From assembly GCF_051106095.1 (NCBI RefSeq), contig NC_135784.1:151005428-151069427 (forward strand): a stretch of 64,000 nucleotides of DNA. Direction: 5' to 3'. Positions within the stretch are counted from its first letter, which is position 1. Each line of letters starts with the position of its first letter. Source of the DNA: Pogona vitticeps (taxonomy: Eukaryota; Chordata; Lepidosauria; Squamata; Agamidae). The notes under the pieces are model-generated. The model was not told the origin of the DNA. It saw only the letters and a list, made by a program, of their open reading frames with translations, and made no database searches. The position numbers and the translations under genes were made by a program. This document shows positions 36,700-48,699 of this stretch, in pieces.

Positions 36700-39160
36700 T
36701 TCAGCTGAAAACTGGTGCAGTGATGAAAGCAGAACATTGAACAACAGATCAGTAGTCTATCTGCTGGACTGTGAACGAATTGTGAAGTTTCCAAACATAA
36801 TTGCAATTAGCAATAGAAATTAATTTTCCTTCAAACTCTGATCTATCCCTGTTTCTATAGCTGGGTCTTCCTTGTCCCCCACTTTTTTCCCTTCACTTTT
36901 TTCTCTGGCAAATTCTGTCATTAAACTAATTATCTTCCAAACCCTCAACCCCCTCTTTTCCTCCTCTCCAACCTGCCCTCCTGTTCATTCCCCCGGTTAG
37001 TACACTTTATTACTTTTTTAATTTATTCCAAACATAGCTGAATCCTGGGATATGCTGAAGAGCAACTTGTTTTGGTGTACGTTTTGACACCGATGCACTG
37101 TCATCTGTTAATTGTTAAAATGGCATATGGCTTTTCTAGGCAGAATTCAGGCTTAATTTGCGCTAAAGCCCACTGGCTGTGGAGATTAGCATAGCTGCTC
37201 TTTCATTCATTGCTTCTGTAGATGCATAGGTATGGAAGTGATCTATCCGAATGGCTTGTCTGTTCAATGATGCCAAGCAACAATCTAATCAGAACACACT
37301 TGTCTGGAAAAGTGAGTATGTTAATTCATGGCAGGCAGCAGGAAAGCAAAAGATGCTGCAACATCTTAGGGATGCCTGGTTCAAAACACTTATTTAAGGA
37401 ACAGCTCTAAGAATTCACCAACTATTGTGCCTGTGGATAACAAACCTGGAAAGAAAAACAATCTTTACAGAGAATGGTTGGACAACTGTAGCTGTTAAAG
37501 TGCCGCTTCTATAATCCCTCACTACTGGCTTTGTTGGCTATGGCTAATGGGAGTTGCAGCACAGTTACTACCTTTGTTATAGAGGCAAAATTACACATTC
37601 AAACCAGTTCTTTCTTTCATTCAAGACTGAGGCTCAAAAGAGTAAACCTCCCTCCCTTGCCCTGAGGAAACTTAGGTGAATGAGATCTGAGGACTGCTTG
37701 TCTGCACAGAAAAATGGATGACTATACAGTAAATGCTGTAGGATGAATGATTGAAGGAACATTCCTGCAGTTTGGAAAGAGGCTGTTACGGTGACTCTCT
37801 TATTCTGGCTTAGCTTGAGGACTCTGAACTCTTGTCACAAATTTGCCGCATGAGGGGCCATGAGGGCACAGCCTGATAACAGGATACTGTATATTTTTGG
37901 GTCTTGGCAGCCTTCAGGAGAGGAAATGCAGCATGAGAAGAACCAGACCAAATGTTACAGGAGGCGTAGAGTGCTGGTGTGATGTTGCCTGTTCAGCTAA
38001 CAAAGTCCTTTGCTCTGTAATAGCGTATGCATTGTCACTCTCTTCCAACATTCTTCAGTCCTGCCATGTGGTGCAATTCAACATTGTGTCACTGCTGAAA
38101 AAGAGGCATGCTTGTTGTTCAGATAAACAGACCCTGCTAAACCCTCAGACTATGCAACTTTATAAAGCTTAATCCTGTTTCAAAAGAAGTCGTTTAACAG
38201 TGCTGGCTCAAGACATTTGCCATTTGAGACCAAGAATAAGTTGAAGCCAGCCTCATTCTGACTGCAGATGCCAAGCAGCCTGGATTTGACAGTTCAAGAA
38301 ATGGAATTGGGCTCCTTCAGGCAGTGGTTTTGTATAGTGCAATATTTCCCAACCTGGGGGGTCTCCTTATATGTGTTGTATCCCTTTCTTTTACTAATTT
38401 TTTTTGTAACTTCAGAGAGGAATATTAAAATTAGTGTATATATGAAAAACAGCCCCTTGGGAGGAGAAAGATGCCTCTGCTTTCTGAAAAGGGATGCCTT
38501 TACCCCATTAAAAATGCTTTTTTATGCAGACATTGTGGTGGCGGGTTGCAGGTTACTTGGTTACTATTATAAAAGGAGTTTGCAACTTGAAAAAGGTTAG
38601 AAACCACTTGTTTAGATTATGCATATACCACTTTGTCCCCTCCAACAAGTTTGTTGGTACTTTGCGCTTCCCAGCATTTGCTGCACGAGCTGGCCTCTAC
38701 ATCCTGCCTTAGTGGCCAAGCTGATCCTATTTCAGAGGAACTGTAGCCATAACTCACAGCAGTATATTAACACATAAAATGGGGATATCTTTTTGCTGTA
38801 GTACAGAAAGATGTAACTTTTGGGTGATGCAGTTGAAGCACCCGAACAATCCATATCATCTGCCACGCTTCTCTAGCTTCCTGTGGGCCACCAGAAAAAA
38901 AGAAAAAATGCATCTGAACCCCTAGTAGTGTGAGGGAGTCCTGCCAACATCCTTTTTTTTGAAGTTAATAAATGACCCCTCCGCCAACCCTAGTGCCTTT
39001 TTAAAAGTGCTTCGCATGGGAAATTTAACAGGTGAAGCTTCCCCAGCCTGCAAGCCAGTGGTCCCCCCCCCCAAAAAAATGAGGAAAAATTCGTCCTCCT
39101 GTCAACTGAAACCCCATCAAATTCGAAGGAAGCTTGGCTCCGCTTTTCCTGAGGGAAAGT
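36700..39160. other. Intergenic sequence between CNPY2 and CS
   Basis: Non-coding and unremarkable; small chance ORFs only. Confidence 0.5.
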
Positions 39161-39164
39161 CATC

Positions 39165-39965
39165 AGGCGCCCGAGGGGGACGCCTAAATTCCCACCCCTA
39201 GCCTAAACCCATCCACCTCCCGCCCATCCGAGCGCCCTTGAGCCCCGCCCCGCGCTCCCTTCCGCCCAACGGGCTTCGCCTTTAGCCCGCCCGACGAAGG
39301 GGGCGGGGCTATTAAAATGAAGCAGGAAGGCTGGTCTTTCACGCTTTTGGGGGCCTTTGACCGAGGCGTGCTCCGCCCCGCGTTGCCGCTGACGGAGCCG
39401 CGTTGCGAGGACCCTCTCGGGCGCTGCTCGCTCTGCTTCCAGCAGCCGTTGCCGCCTCTTCCTCTTCCTCCTCCTCTTTTCAACCTTGGTCTTCACCCCC
39501 CCTCCCTCCCTTTCCCTTCTGCTTGAGGCGGCCGCTGCTCTTTCCTCCCCTTCGCCCGCCGTGTCAGGTCCGCCGGTCGCGTCTCGCCATGACCTTGTTG
39601 ACTGCCAGCAGCAGGGCGGCCGCGCGCCTCTTGGGGGCCAAGGTGAAGGAGGTTCTGATTCCGAAGTTCTATATATATATATATTTGGTGTTCTTTCTCC
39701 CCTCCCCCTCCCCCCCCCACACTCCTCAGTTCCTTTTTGGGGGGGGGCGCGAAAGATCCTTAAAAGGGCCGCGCCCATTGTCGGTCTCTGGGGAAGGGTG
39801 CTTTAAAGGGGCCGCGCGGTGGTCGGCCGGTCGGCCCACGGGGTGGTGGTCGGTCTCTCTTGTAGCTGTGAAAATGGTGGTGGCGGAGGCGGCGGCCTGT
39901 GGTGGAGATCGCTGTCCTGGAAATACGCCCGCGCCGTGACTGGGCCCACCGGCAGTCCGAGGCTG
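39165..39965 (+). promoter_or_regulatory. CS: CpG island and promoter of CS
   Basis: A GC- and CpG-rich block that begins abruptly after AT-rich DNA and encloses CS exon 1. It has GC boxes (GGGGGCGGGGCTATT near 39299), several CCGCCC motifs and a long pyrimidine tract (39458-39480) before the start codon. ORFs of 100-190 codons here on both strands are composition artefacts. It fits the TATA-less promoter of a housekeeping mitochondrial enzyme. Confidence 0.8.
39589..39642 (+). CDS. CS: CS coding exon 1 (presequence)
   Basis: ATG at 39589 in a CTCGCCATGA context. It encodes [18 protein letters not shown] and ends AAG before GTGAAG, phase 0. Confidence 0.93.
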
Positions 39966-42900
39966 TGCGATCTTTGTTGGCGAGTTATTCCCCCAAAGTA
40001 TTCTAGGTCAAGATTGCAATTTCACTGGAACCTGAAAGACTTGGAGGGAGGTGGGTGGGTGGGTGTGGAGAAATTACTCTTGGTGTGGTTACGAGCGAGT
40101 AAAAGGGTGAGTACGTGTATACACATGTGCAGAATATTTTCTGCCCTTGGGTTGGGATCGTCTCCTTTTTCTGCCTACCTTCATCTTTCAAAGAAGTGGC
40201 ACTCAATGTAGGACATTCTAAATTATCTCTTTCTGTTCCCTCGCCCGGATCCCTCACAGCATAAATGAAATTAGAAGTGGAGCGGGATTGTCCTGGATTT
40301 TTTTTCTGGATGAAGTAAAAAAAAAAAAGGCCTCAAAGAAAGGCAGGAGGCTTGGGAGATGGAAATCATGTGGAGTGACTTTTGGGGAGGAAGCTGCAGC
40401 CCTTCCTTCCTTCCCCAGTATGATGAGGTGTATCTTTATTTTGGGATGGCCTGATACTGTTCTCTTGGGAATATGGGGTCTTGACAGTGGCAGCCTAATT
40501 TTTCCTCTCCACCATTCACAGGGCGTCCAGATCAGAAGCAGCTGAATTATTCTGGCAGCAAAGAGCTTATAGGTTTGGTATTTAGGGGAAAGGTGTGCCA
40601 TGATTATACTGATCTCTTTTTTTAAGCATGTGATTGAAGTAGTTAAATTTTGCTGCTTTAGTTGGTGGAATCATGGCAGAGGGGGAGGGCTGGGTGCCCC
40701 CTTGCCTGAGCACCTAAAGAAAGGTGTTTGCAGGGTGTCTAAAGGATAAGGAGGTCAGTGGTCAAAGGGTAATCTTTCTTTCCCAGCTGTGCTGAGTTTT
40801 ACACCGTTGCTGCTGCTTCTCTTATTTTGTGGCAAGTGGGTCATTGGTGCTATTTGTTTCTAATGTTCTGTTTTTAAAGGTGGAGGTAGTTCTAGCAGTT
40901 GTGCCATATATGAATCTGTATAAATCAGGGGCTCTTGACTGGCTTCTGTCCCAGCGGGAACACTGTGTGCAAATTAGACCTCTTACAAGGAAGATGCCTT
41001 GTAAAATGACATCTTCCTTTTCTTTCTCTTTCTCTTCCTCTTGGTTGTGACAGACAGTTAAAGTTGTGGAATGTGTCAGAGGCATTTAACACCACTCGGC
41101 TGCTCACATCCTGTAACAGGTGAAAGCAGTTTTCTGAGGCAGAGATTGCCCCTGTTTCATTTCCCCCCCCCCCATGGTTTATATTCTCCCTTGGCACTGC
41201 TTCCTTATCTGCCTTCTACAAAAAGTTCAATAGCTTGTTTGCTGTTGTCTCGCTGGAAAGTCTGTCCATGACCTCTTTGTAGGGCGAAGGGCCCCTTGAC
41301 AATTTTATTTGGACTCCAGACCTATGCAGTTCCCCAGCAAATTGATTACAAATGACAGATGCCAGCGCTTTTATTTCTGGCTTATTTACTTTTCCCCAGT
41401 CCTGGCTCTTCTCCCCCGCCCCATTTTGTTGTGCTTGGATTGCATTTTGGTGGTGGAGGAAAGTTGCTGTGCCAGTTCTGTCTGGGGCAGATAGTGCTTA
41501 TAGACAATAAGGCATAAAGAGTGAAATTAAAATTAGGACATTCTTAGCATGTATCTGAAACAAAAGCCTGATGACCCAGACTTGTAGTGACCCATGTAAG
41601 CTCTTCATCTTTATGCTTCTAATCCTCTCCCAGCCATCCTCCCCTTGGCCTTTTTGATCACTGTCATTGTCTTTTTGTGTTCAAATGTGCTTCTTGTGTA
41701 CTGCCTGTTATTTCCTCTTCAGAGAGTTAACTGCATTGCTAGCATGCTTAACTTGGTTATTCATTCTGATACCAGGGTATCTAGAGATGCTAGTACAGTA
41801 TTTTCTAGAATCTGCAAAATGGTGATTTCTTCTTTTTAGGGGTTTTGGGGAAAATGAGGGTGTTTTACAGAGTGTAGGATACCTTGTGCATGCCTTACTA
41901 GTTTGGTTTATTCTAGCAGTTGTGGTTTCTAGTTTTACAGAGATAGGATACGGGGAGTGCTTTTTAGTGAGTCAGACCTTTGTTCCATTTAGCTCAGTAT
42001 TAACCAACACTGACTGGCAGCACTTCTCCAGGGTTTCAGGCAGGAATTTTTCCTAGCCCTGCCTGGTGTCATCCTTGGATAGAAACTGGGACTTTTTGCA
42101 TACTGCAGATCGGCAATGCCATTGAACTGTGGACTAGATTGTGAGTGGCTTGGGCCTACCCACAATGGCCATGTAAACTTAATTTTAATGCTCCTGATTT
42201 CTTCCCCTTCCAGCCAGTTTCTCCTGTGGAGTGATTGGCCTTCTCCCCACTCTGGCTGAGAAACAAGTAGTAAGAGGACTGCCTCTTAGTTCTCTATTTT
42301 CCACCCTGTTGCAACAACTCAGCATTGGTTGCTAGCAGCCAAGAGAGGAGGCAGTCCTATCATTTTCTGTTTGTGTATAGTCATAATCATTCCGTGGCAC
42401 AACGTGGATAGATGTGGAGCATGCTCATTGGAAATCACGGTAATGTAATGTCAAGCTAGAATGTACTTGTTTTGTCCTGTCCTGAAAATTCAGTTCATGG
42501 AGTTGAGGCAGGTTTGGGTAGCTGTGAACAGGTGCTCTGCCTGCAGTGACAGTGGTAAAACTTGCTTCTTTTCCGAAGTGTTCTGGATTACAGGTAAAGG
42601 CAGTAAAGGCAGAAATTAGAGGGGTGTGTGCTTGTGTTCTGTGAAGCATTAGCAGAGGAGCTAAGATTTATGTTTTGATAGGGTGCACCTAAGAACAGTT
42701 TCCTGATCTTGTGGTCTTCACCTGTGTTTAAGGGTGAGGCAGTGAATGTGCTTGGGCAGCATCCACAACCACAATCTGCAGTTGTGCAACTAGATTCATA
42801 TATGATTCAGAAACTGACTCCCTGTCAGTGAGTGCAATATAACTATGCACCCAGCAGTTGCACCAAGAGGTGAGGTGCTGGTTGTAAGCAGAACTCTGCA

Positions 42901-45900
42901 AATATCTGAGAATTGCACCGAATAGGCTATTCATCACCACCACAGGCCTTCACTGTTCCTTAGTCTCGGGGATTGTGACCCCCAGGAGGTCTCCGATGGT
43001 GGCGGGAAAGCCCTGGGAGACCTCCTGGGGTCCCCCGTCACCATCGGAGATCTCCTGGGGGTCCCTTTTCCTAACCGTTGGGGCGAAAGAGCAGCCTCTT
43101 CGCCACCAACGATTTGAATGGAACGAAAAAAAAGGCAGGGGAAATTTGAATTTCCCACCCTTTCCCCCTGTCTTTTTTTGTTAGTAGGTCCAGGTTCCGT
43201 TCGCAAGTCGATGCAAATTTTTGCGAACGGACCAGTTCATAAGTCGAAATGTTTGTAGGTAGGGACGTTCACAAGTCGAGGTTCCACTGTACATACTGTA
43301 GAGTGACTACATATTTGTTTAATATGTATTCAAAAATGTAGCCATGTTAGTACAGTTTCAACAATAACAAAAAAGTAACTGGTGCCTTAAAAATAATTTT
43401 ATTTCAGTACCTACTTCTTTGGAAAAGTTGTTTGAGTCTGAAGAAGTGGGTTGTAATCTGTGAAAACTGAAATAAATTTGGTGGTCTTAAAGGTACCACA
43501 CTACCTTTGCTTTTATTTTCTTGTTGCATACAAATAAAGGGTATTTGGAACAGTTGTGCTTGCTTGGGTTTTATTCCTTGCAGAATGCTCTCTCTTCCTG
43601 TTATCTTGTGTGTTGCAGGGCCATCATCCATTTCATGCAGTGGGTTTGTCCTGAGAACAGCTGCCTAGGGGGAGACCAGGGACTGCTAAAGTATTTGTCT
43701 AGCGGGACCCAGTCTTGCTGCTTTTCTTTGTTTCACTGAATTGGGAGGTGTGGTGTGGAGAGGGATGGGAGAGACACTGTCAGTTTGATTTTTTTCGAGT
43801 CTGAAAATGAAGAGTGTTTCCTAGCAGGTGCTGTGGGGACGTTTTGTGTCAAGACAGGCATGGACAGTTAAAATGCCAACGTCACTCACCTGATGCATGG
43901 AGGCTTCCCCCCTTGTGAGTTAGCAGTTGCTGGTAAGGTGGCCCTTTGTCTTGGCCAGGCTGCGTCATCCAGATACTGATAACAAGGTTAGAATGACATG
44001 GAGGTACTTGGCTGGCCTTGCCACCGTAATTGCACTTATGTTGGCTGAATCCTACTGCGTGGAGCTTCGCATCAAAGTCTCTGTGTAAAAAAAGGCAGCA
44101 TTCATGAAGATCTTCTGACTGCGTCTGCAAACGATCTAGGCAGGAACAGGAAAAAGATGTCTTTTATTCCCCACCCTTCTAGTTTCATATTCAGCATCTA
44201 CTAAGGGAGGCAAATGGACTCCTGCAGTGTGTGCATTTAGAAATGAAATATGGGAAAAAATTATAAAAGCTGTATTGTGTAAAGGGAAAAGGAGAAAAAC
44301 GGGCAATGAATATGTGTATTTTTGAATAAAGGAGAAGGATGATTATGATTACTGTATAAGTAACAGTATGTAAGATCTAATGGTCCCTAGGGGGAGGGGT
44401 GCACTTGTATTTTGTGTTTATCTATTTAGTAAGTTTTATTTATTTGTAGTATATGTATTTTAAAATATAGTATATGTATTTTATATATATAAAATAAATT
44501 AGGGTAGTGAAAATGTATTTCCAGAAGTTAAATGCAGTGCCCTTGGTCACAGTGCGCTCACTTGCTTAGATGCCCTAAACAGATTTGCGTAGGAATCCCT
44601 TAAGTGGCTTGAACTTATAACACAGAAAGGCAGCGTGATCCTGGGTGAGGTCTCTGATCTGCTTCATCTCTCCCCTGCAAGGCCAGGATGTGACAAGTTT
44701 AGTTATTTTTGTTGCATTTCCATGGTATCTTTTCTGAGAAGTTCACTCCCTTCATAGCAGGGAAGTAATAGGGGAAACCTTCCCTTCTGGAACTGATGGT
44801 TTATCTACACTATGCAGTTAGTTTGATACCATTTCAGATGTCATTACTTCATGCTATATAATTCTGGGGTTTGTAGATTAGAGAGATTGTACTTAGATTT
44901 CTCGGCTATATTTCAAGTGAGTGAAGTAGAGCTCTCTGGCAGAGAACTTTGAGCATCTCACCAAACTGGAAATCCCAGAAGTTCATAAGGTGGAGAGATG
45001 ACAGTTAAGTGATATCAAACAGGTATCTCTGTGTATGGTAGATATCCTATCAAGAAAATTAACTTCTAAAGATCCAACCTGCCTGCCTTTTGTGTATGTA
45101 TTGGAACTTGGACAGTTACTTTTTTTGTACTGTAATTTCCCAGACTCTATGCTAGCTAGAAAGGGTTCTGGAAGTTGCAGTGTAAAAGTGTAGTATCTGC
45201 AAGCCCTAATATGTATCTCTGTGCCCTCTCGACTTTGTGCACACCCAGAGGGTGTTGTTGAACCAAAGTCGTAGGTGATGGCAGAAGAGATGCCATTTAT
45301 TCGAGCTGTTTCCCCTCCGTTGAAGCAAATTTCACTGGTGAATTGCTGCAAATTAAGAAGTCGGTGTAAGCATTTGCTGTGTGTTGTGCAGCAGAAGTAC
45401 AGCAGGAGAAGCCTGTGCTGACATCTTAACTTGCGGCAAGTCACAGCTGAGATTTACCTTTAAGATTGTTGAGCCAGTGGGCATAACTAATAAGATTCTG
45501 GCCATGGTATTTAATGAAAAAATACTGTCATTCTGCTTTTCCACTAATTAAGTTAAAGCAGATTTATTTTGTATTAAATATTTATGCAAATATTCCAACT
45601 GATTGCAGAGTTGTTTCCGTCTTGTGGAAAACATTCTAAAGGGGGGGGCAAGGGTTGCTCTCTGTGCAGTAGCTGAGATTTGCAATATCCTCCACTAGGC
45701 CATGAAGCTCACTGGATGACCTTGGGGCAGTTGCCCTTTTTCTCATTCTTACCCTTCCTTGTTGTGAGTATAAAGGGAGTGAGGAGGAAAGTTGTATGCA
45801 CTGTGCTGAGGTCACTGAAGGAAAGGCAAGTAGAAATGTTTAAAAATAATCTTTGTATCAGAAGTATTATTGCAGAATTGATAAATGTATCATAACTTTC

Positions 45901-48652
45901 ACTTAATAAAGTGAAATATCAAGAGTCTTTGGGCACCCGACACCCGATCTTTCATAGTACATATTGAGGGACAGAGAGTAAATACCCTGACATAGGTAAA
46001 TACCCTGTTCTTCTCTGCACTCACAGGAGACTCTGTCGGTGTGGAAACTCTAAGGAATAGGTTGTTAGGGAGAAGCTATGCATTGCATTAGCACTGTGGC
46101 TTAGCAGCCACATCAGATTTTTGAAGCCAATCCTTTGGAATGTAAGTCTTCATTTTGTTATCATCTGTCTTTTGATTACTGTTTTATTTGTTTCTGGGAC
46201 AAGACTTGCATGCTTCCAATTCCTCAAGCCTTGTGCTTCAGAAGCTCTATAAATAAAAATTGTTATTTTAAAAATTAAATGTACTGAAATGCTTTGGAAT
46301 CTTGCTCGGGGCTTGTTCTTCAATTTGCAAAGAGAAAAGAAAAGAGAAAAAGAAAAAAGGCTCCAGTTTTGCTTTTAAATTTTACCTTGGATTTCTCTGG
46401 ACGTGTTTGCTTTTTCAGAGGTTATGACAACTGTTTTGACCTTATTTCTGCCTTGATAAGGTGGACAACTAATAGTGTTTTCTTAGACATGTTCATGCTG
46501 GTTTTGCCCTTTCAGATTTGGGAGAACTAGAACTTTTGCTGCTAAACGTCATTTAAAAGTTGGGGTTGTTTGCCTCTAGCCCTGCTGTATTTGCCTGCAG
46601 TGGTCAGCGGGAGTGCCTCCCTTGAGCAACGGAGAGGAAGAAAGAGACGAGCATCTGGGCACGGCTGAGGAAGAAGTGTTAACAGGAGGTGCTAGTGGGA
46701 GAAGCTTCTCTTAACACTTGCAGTAGCCTTCAGAGCTGATCACCACTACAGTCAATGGGTAGCTTCTAGGGTTGGTTGGCAGAGCTTAGAAAAGCTGCTT
46801 TTTAAAGATGGGAAAACTCCCAGAATTTGCTGGCCAGCCTAGCCATGGCCATCAGGCTAAAAGACTGTAGCAGTTGTAGCGCTTGGAAGTTAAATCTCTG
46901 GACTAGGGGATTAACTTCCAATTGGTCCTTGTGTGACATGGCCTGAAATAGAAGGTCTCTTCATCTACTGCTTAGATTTCACTGTATTTTTTGAGGGTGT
47001 CTCATGAGTGGTAGGTGACAGTAATAATAAGAACTGCAGTGACTGTAACCATGGCAGATGTTTGATGCTGCACAAGCACTCTTTACTACAGGCAAGCAGA
47101 GACTGAATGGAAGAAATGAGTCGTTCTCGAGAGTTCTTTTGAGAGAGTGGGAACCGGGGGGGGGGGATTATGTTTTGTATTAGAAAAACAAATGTGAGAA
47201 ATGGTTAAGATTAACTAGATAAATCTCTCAAGGCAGAGCTTGCACTGCCAGCTAAAACAGATGATGGGTGCCACATGCACATATATGTAACACAATTATT
47301 ACATTGTAATGCAATTAAGAACACACACACACAAAAACACACACACACACACTCTCTCTCTCTTACACTTTTTTTAGATCTCTCCACTTCTGGAGTTGTG
47401 CACCTATAAAATAAACACAACTTGAACTCATTTTCTGCACTAGAAATACGTTATTTAACCATTTGGCTGACAACCAGGAACCTCCCCTCTTCTTCCCCTG
47501 GCCCCCAACACCCCCCTTTGTGATCATTACTGTGGTGGTTTTCAATATATGTAGTGAGCTCTTGTTTTCTGAGAGAAGCATTAAGCAGTAACACTAATAT
47601 ATTACTAATAGTCGTATGGAATTTGAAAAAAGCACCTTGTCCATAAATGTAGGTTTCAGTAGGGTGGGGTGGAATTTTGGGGGGAAAAAACCCATATAAA
47701 AATAGCCTTCCTCCCTGAGTACCTGATTGTTCTGTCCGGAGCAGTGGGAGCAGTCCGTCCAGGTACCAGGATTGGTTACTCTGGCTGTAGGAATTTTTCT
47801 TCCTTTGGAAGCTGTTTAGAAAACTAGGAGCTTATAGCGTTCATCGTAACCGGACAAGGAAAGTTTCCTTACATTTTAAAGAAAGGATGACCTGCTGTAG
47901 AACGATCTCATGTATGGGGGTTGCCGAGTCAGGTGAAGAAGAGGGAAGAATCTAAAGGAGTTTTCCTATGCATTATATTTGGATTCTGGAAGTTAATACA
48001 GTTTAATTCTTTGGGGACCTGAAAACAAACAAACAAAGCAGATGTGTACAGAATTTGGGGATAACTTGCACATAGAGAGGGAGAGAACATGAAACCTGAT
48101 GTTGGTTGTCTGCAGAAATTTTCCAAGTGCCTCATTAACCTAATGCAGTCGGTCTGCACAGTGGCTTTCATGTTCTTTGTCAAGAGTTGAACAAAGGAAA
48201 GTGGAGCCATTGCAGTAGGAAAGATAAAGGAATAGAAGGTAGGATTTGTGATACAATTAAGAAGATGGACTGTGGTACAAAGACTCCTCCCTGCAATAGC
48301 CATTGTAGTATGTACACTGGCCTTTCACATTCTAGGACAAAACGCGACCCTATGTTGGGATCTGATTCCCTTGAGCTTTCCACTACCTACAGTATTGCCT
48401 GCTTGCCCTAAGCCTTTGAAGTGAATCTGTGTGATAGCCAGAGTGTCTCCTGTATTCCTGCCTCTTCAGACATGACAGTACCAAGGTTGTCATGGATTTA
48501 TGAGTTTTCTGGATATAGGCTGCTTCTTAGCTTTCCCACTGCGCTTTCACCAGATGTTCCTCGTTAGCCAAGCAATAGTGAATGAAGATAAACATTGTTC
48601 TTTCGGGTTGCTCATCCTGAAGAATCTGGCAACATTTAGCCAAGCATTTCTT

Positions 48653-48699
<47 letters not shown>

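Noticed and set aside
39203-39939. Several 100-190-codon ORFs on both strands around CS exon 1
   Set aside because: GC-rich CpG-island sequence yields few stops. Codon content is low-complexity (P/R/S/G), and the true coding part is the short CS exon 1.
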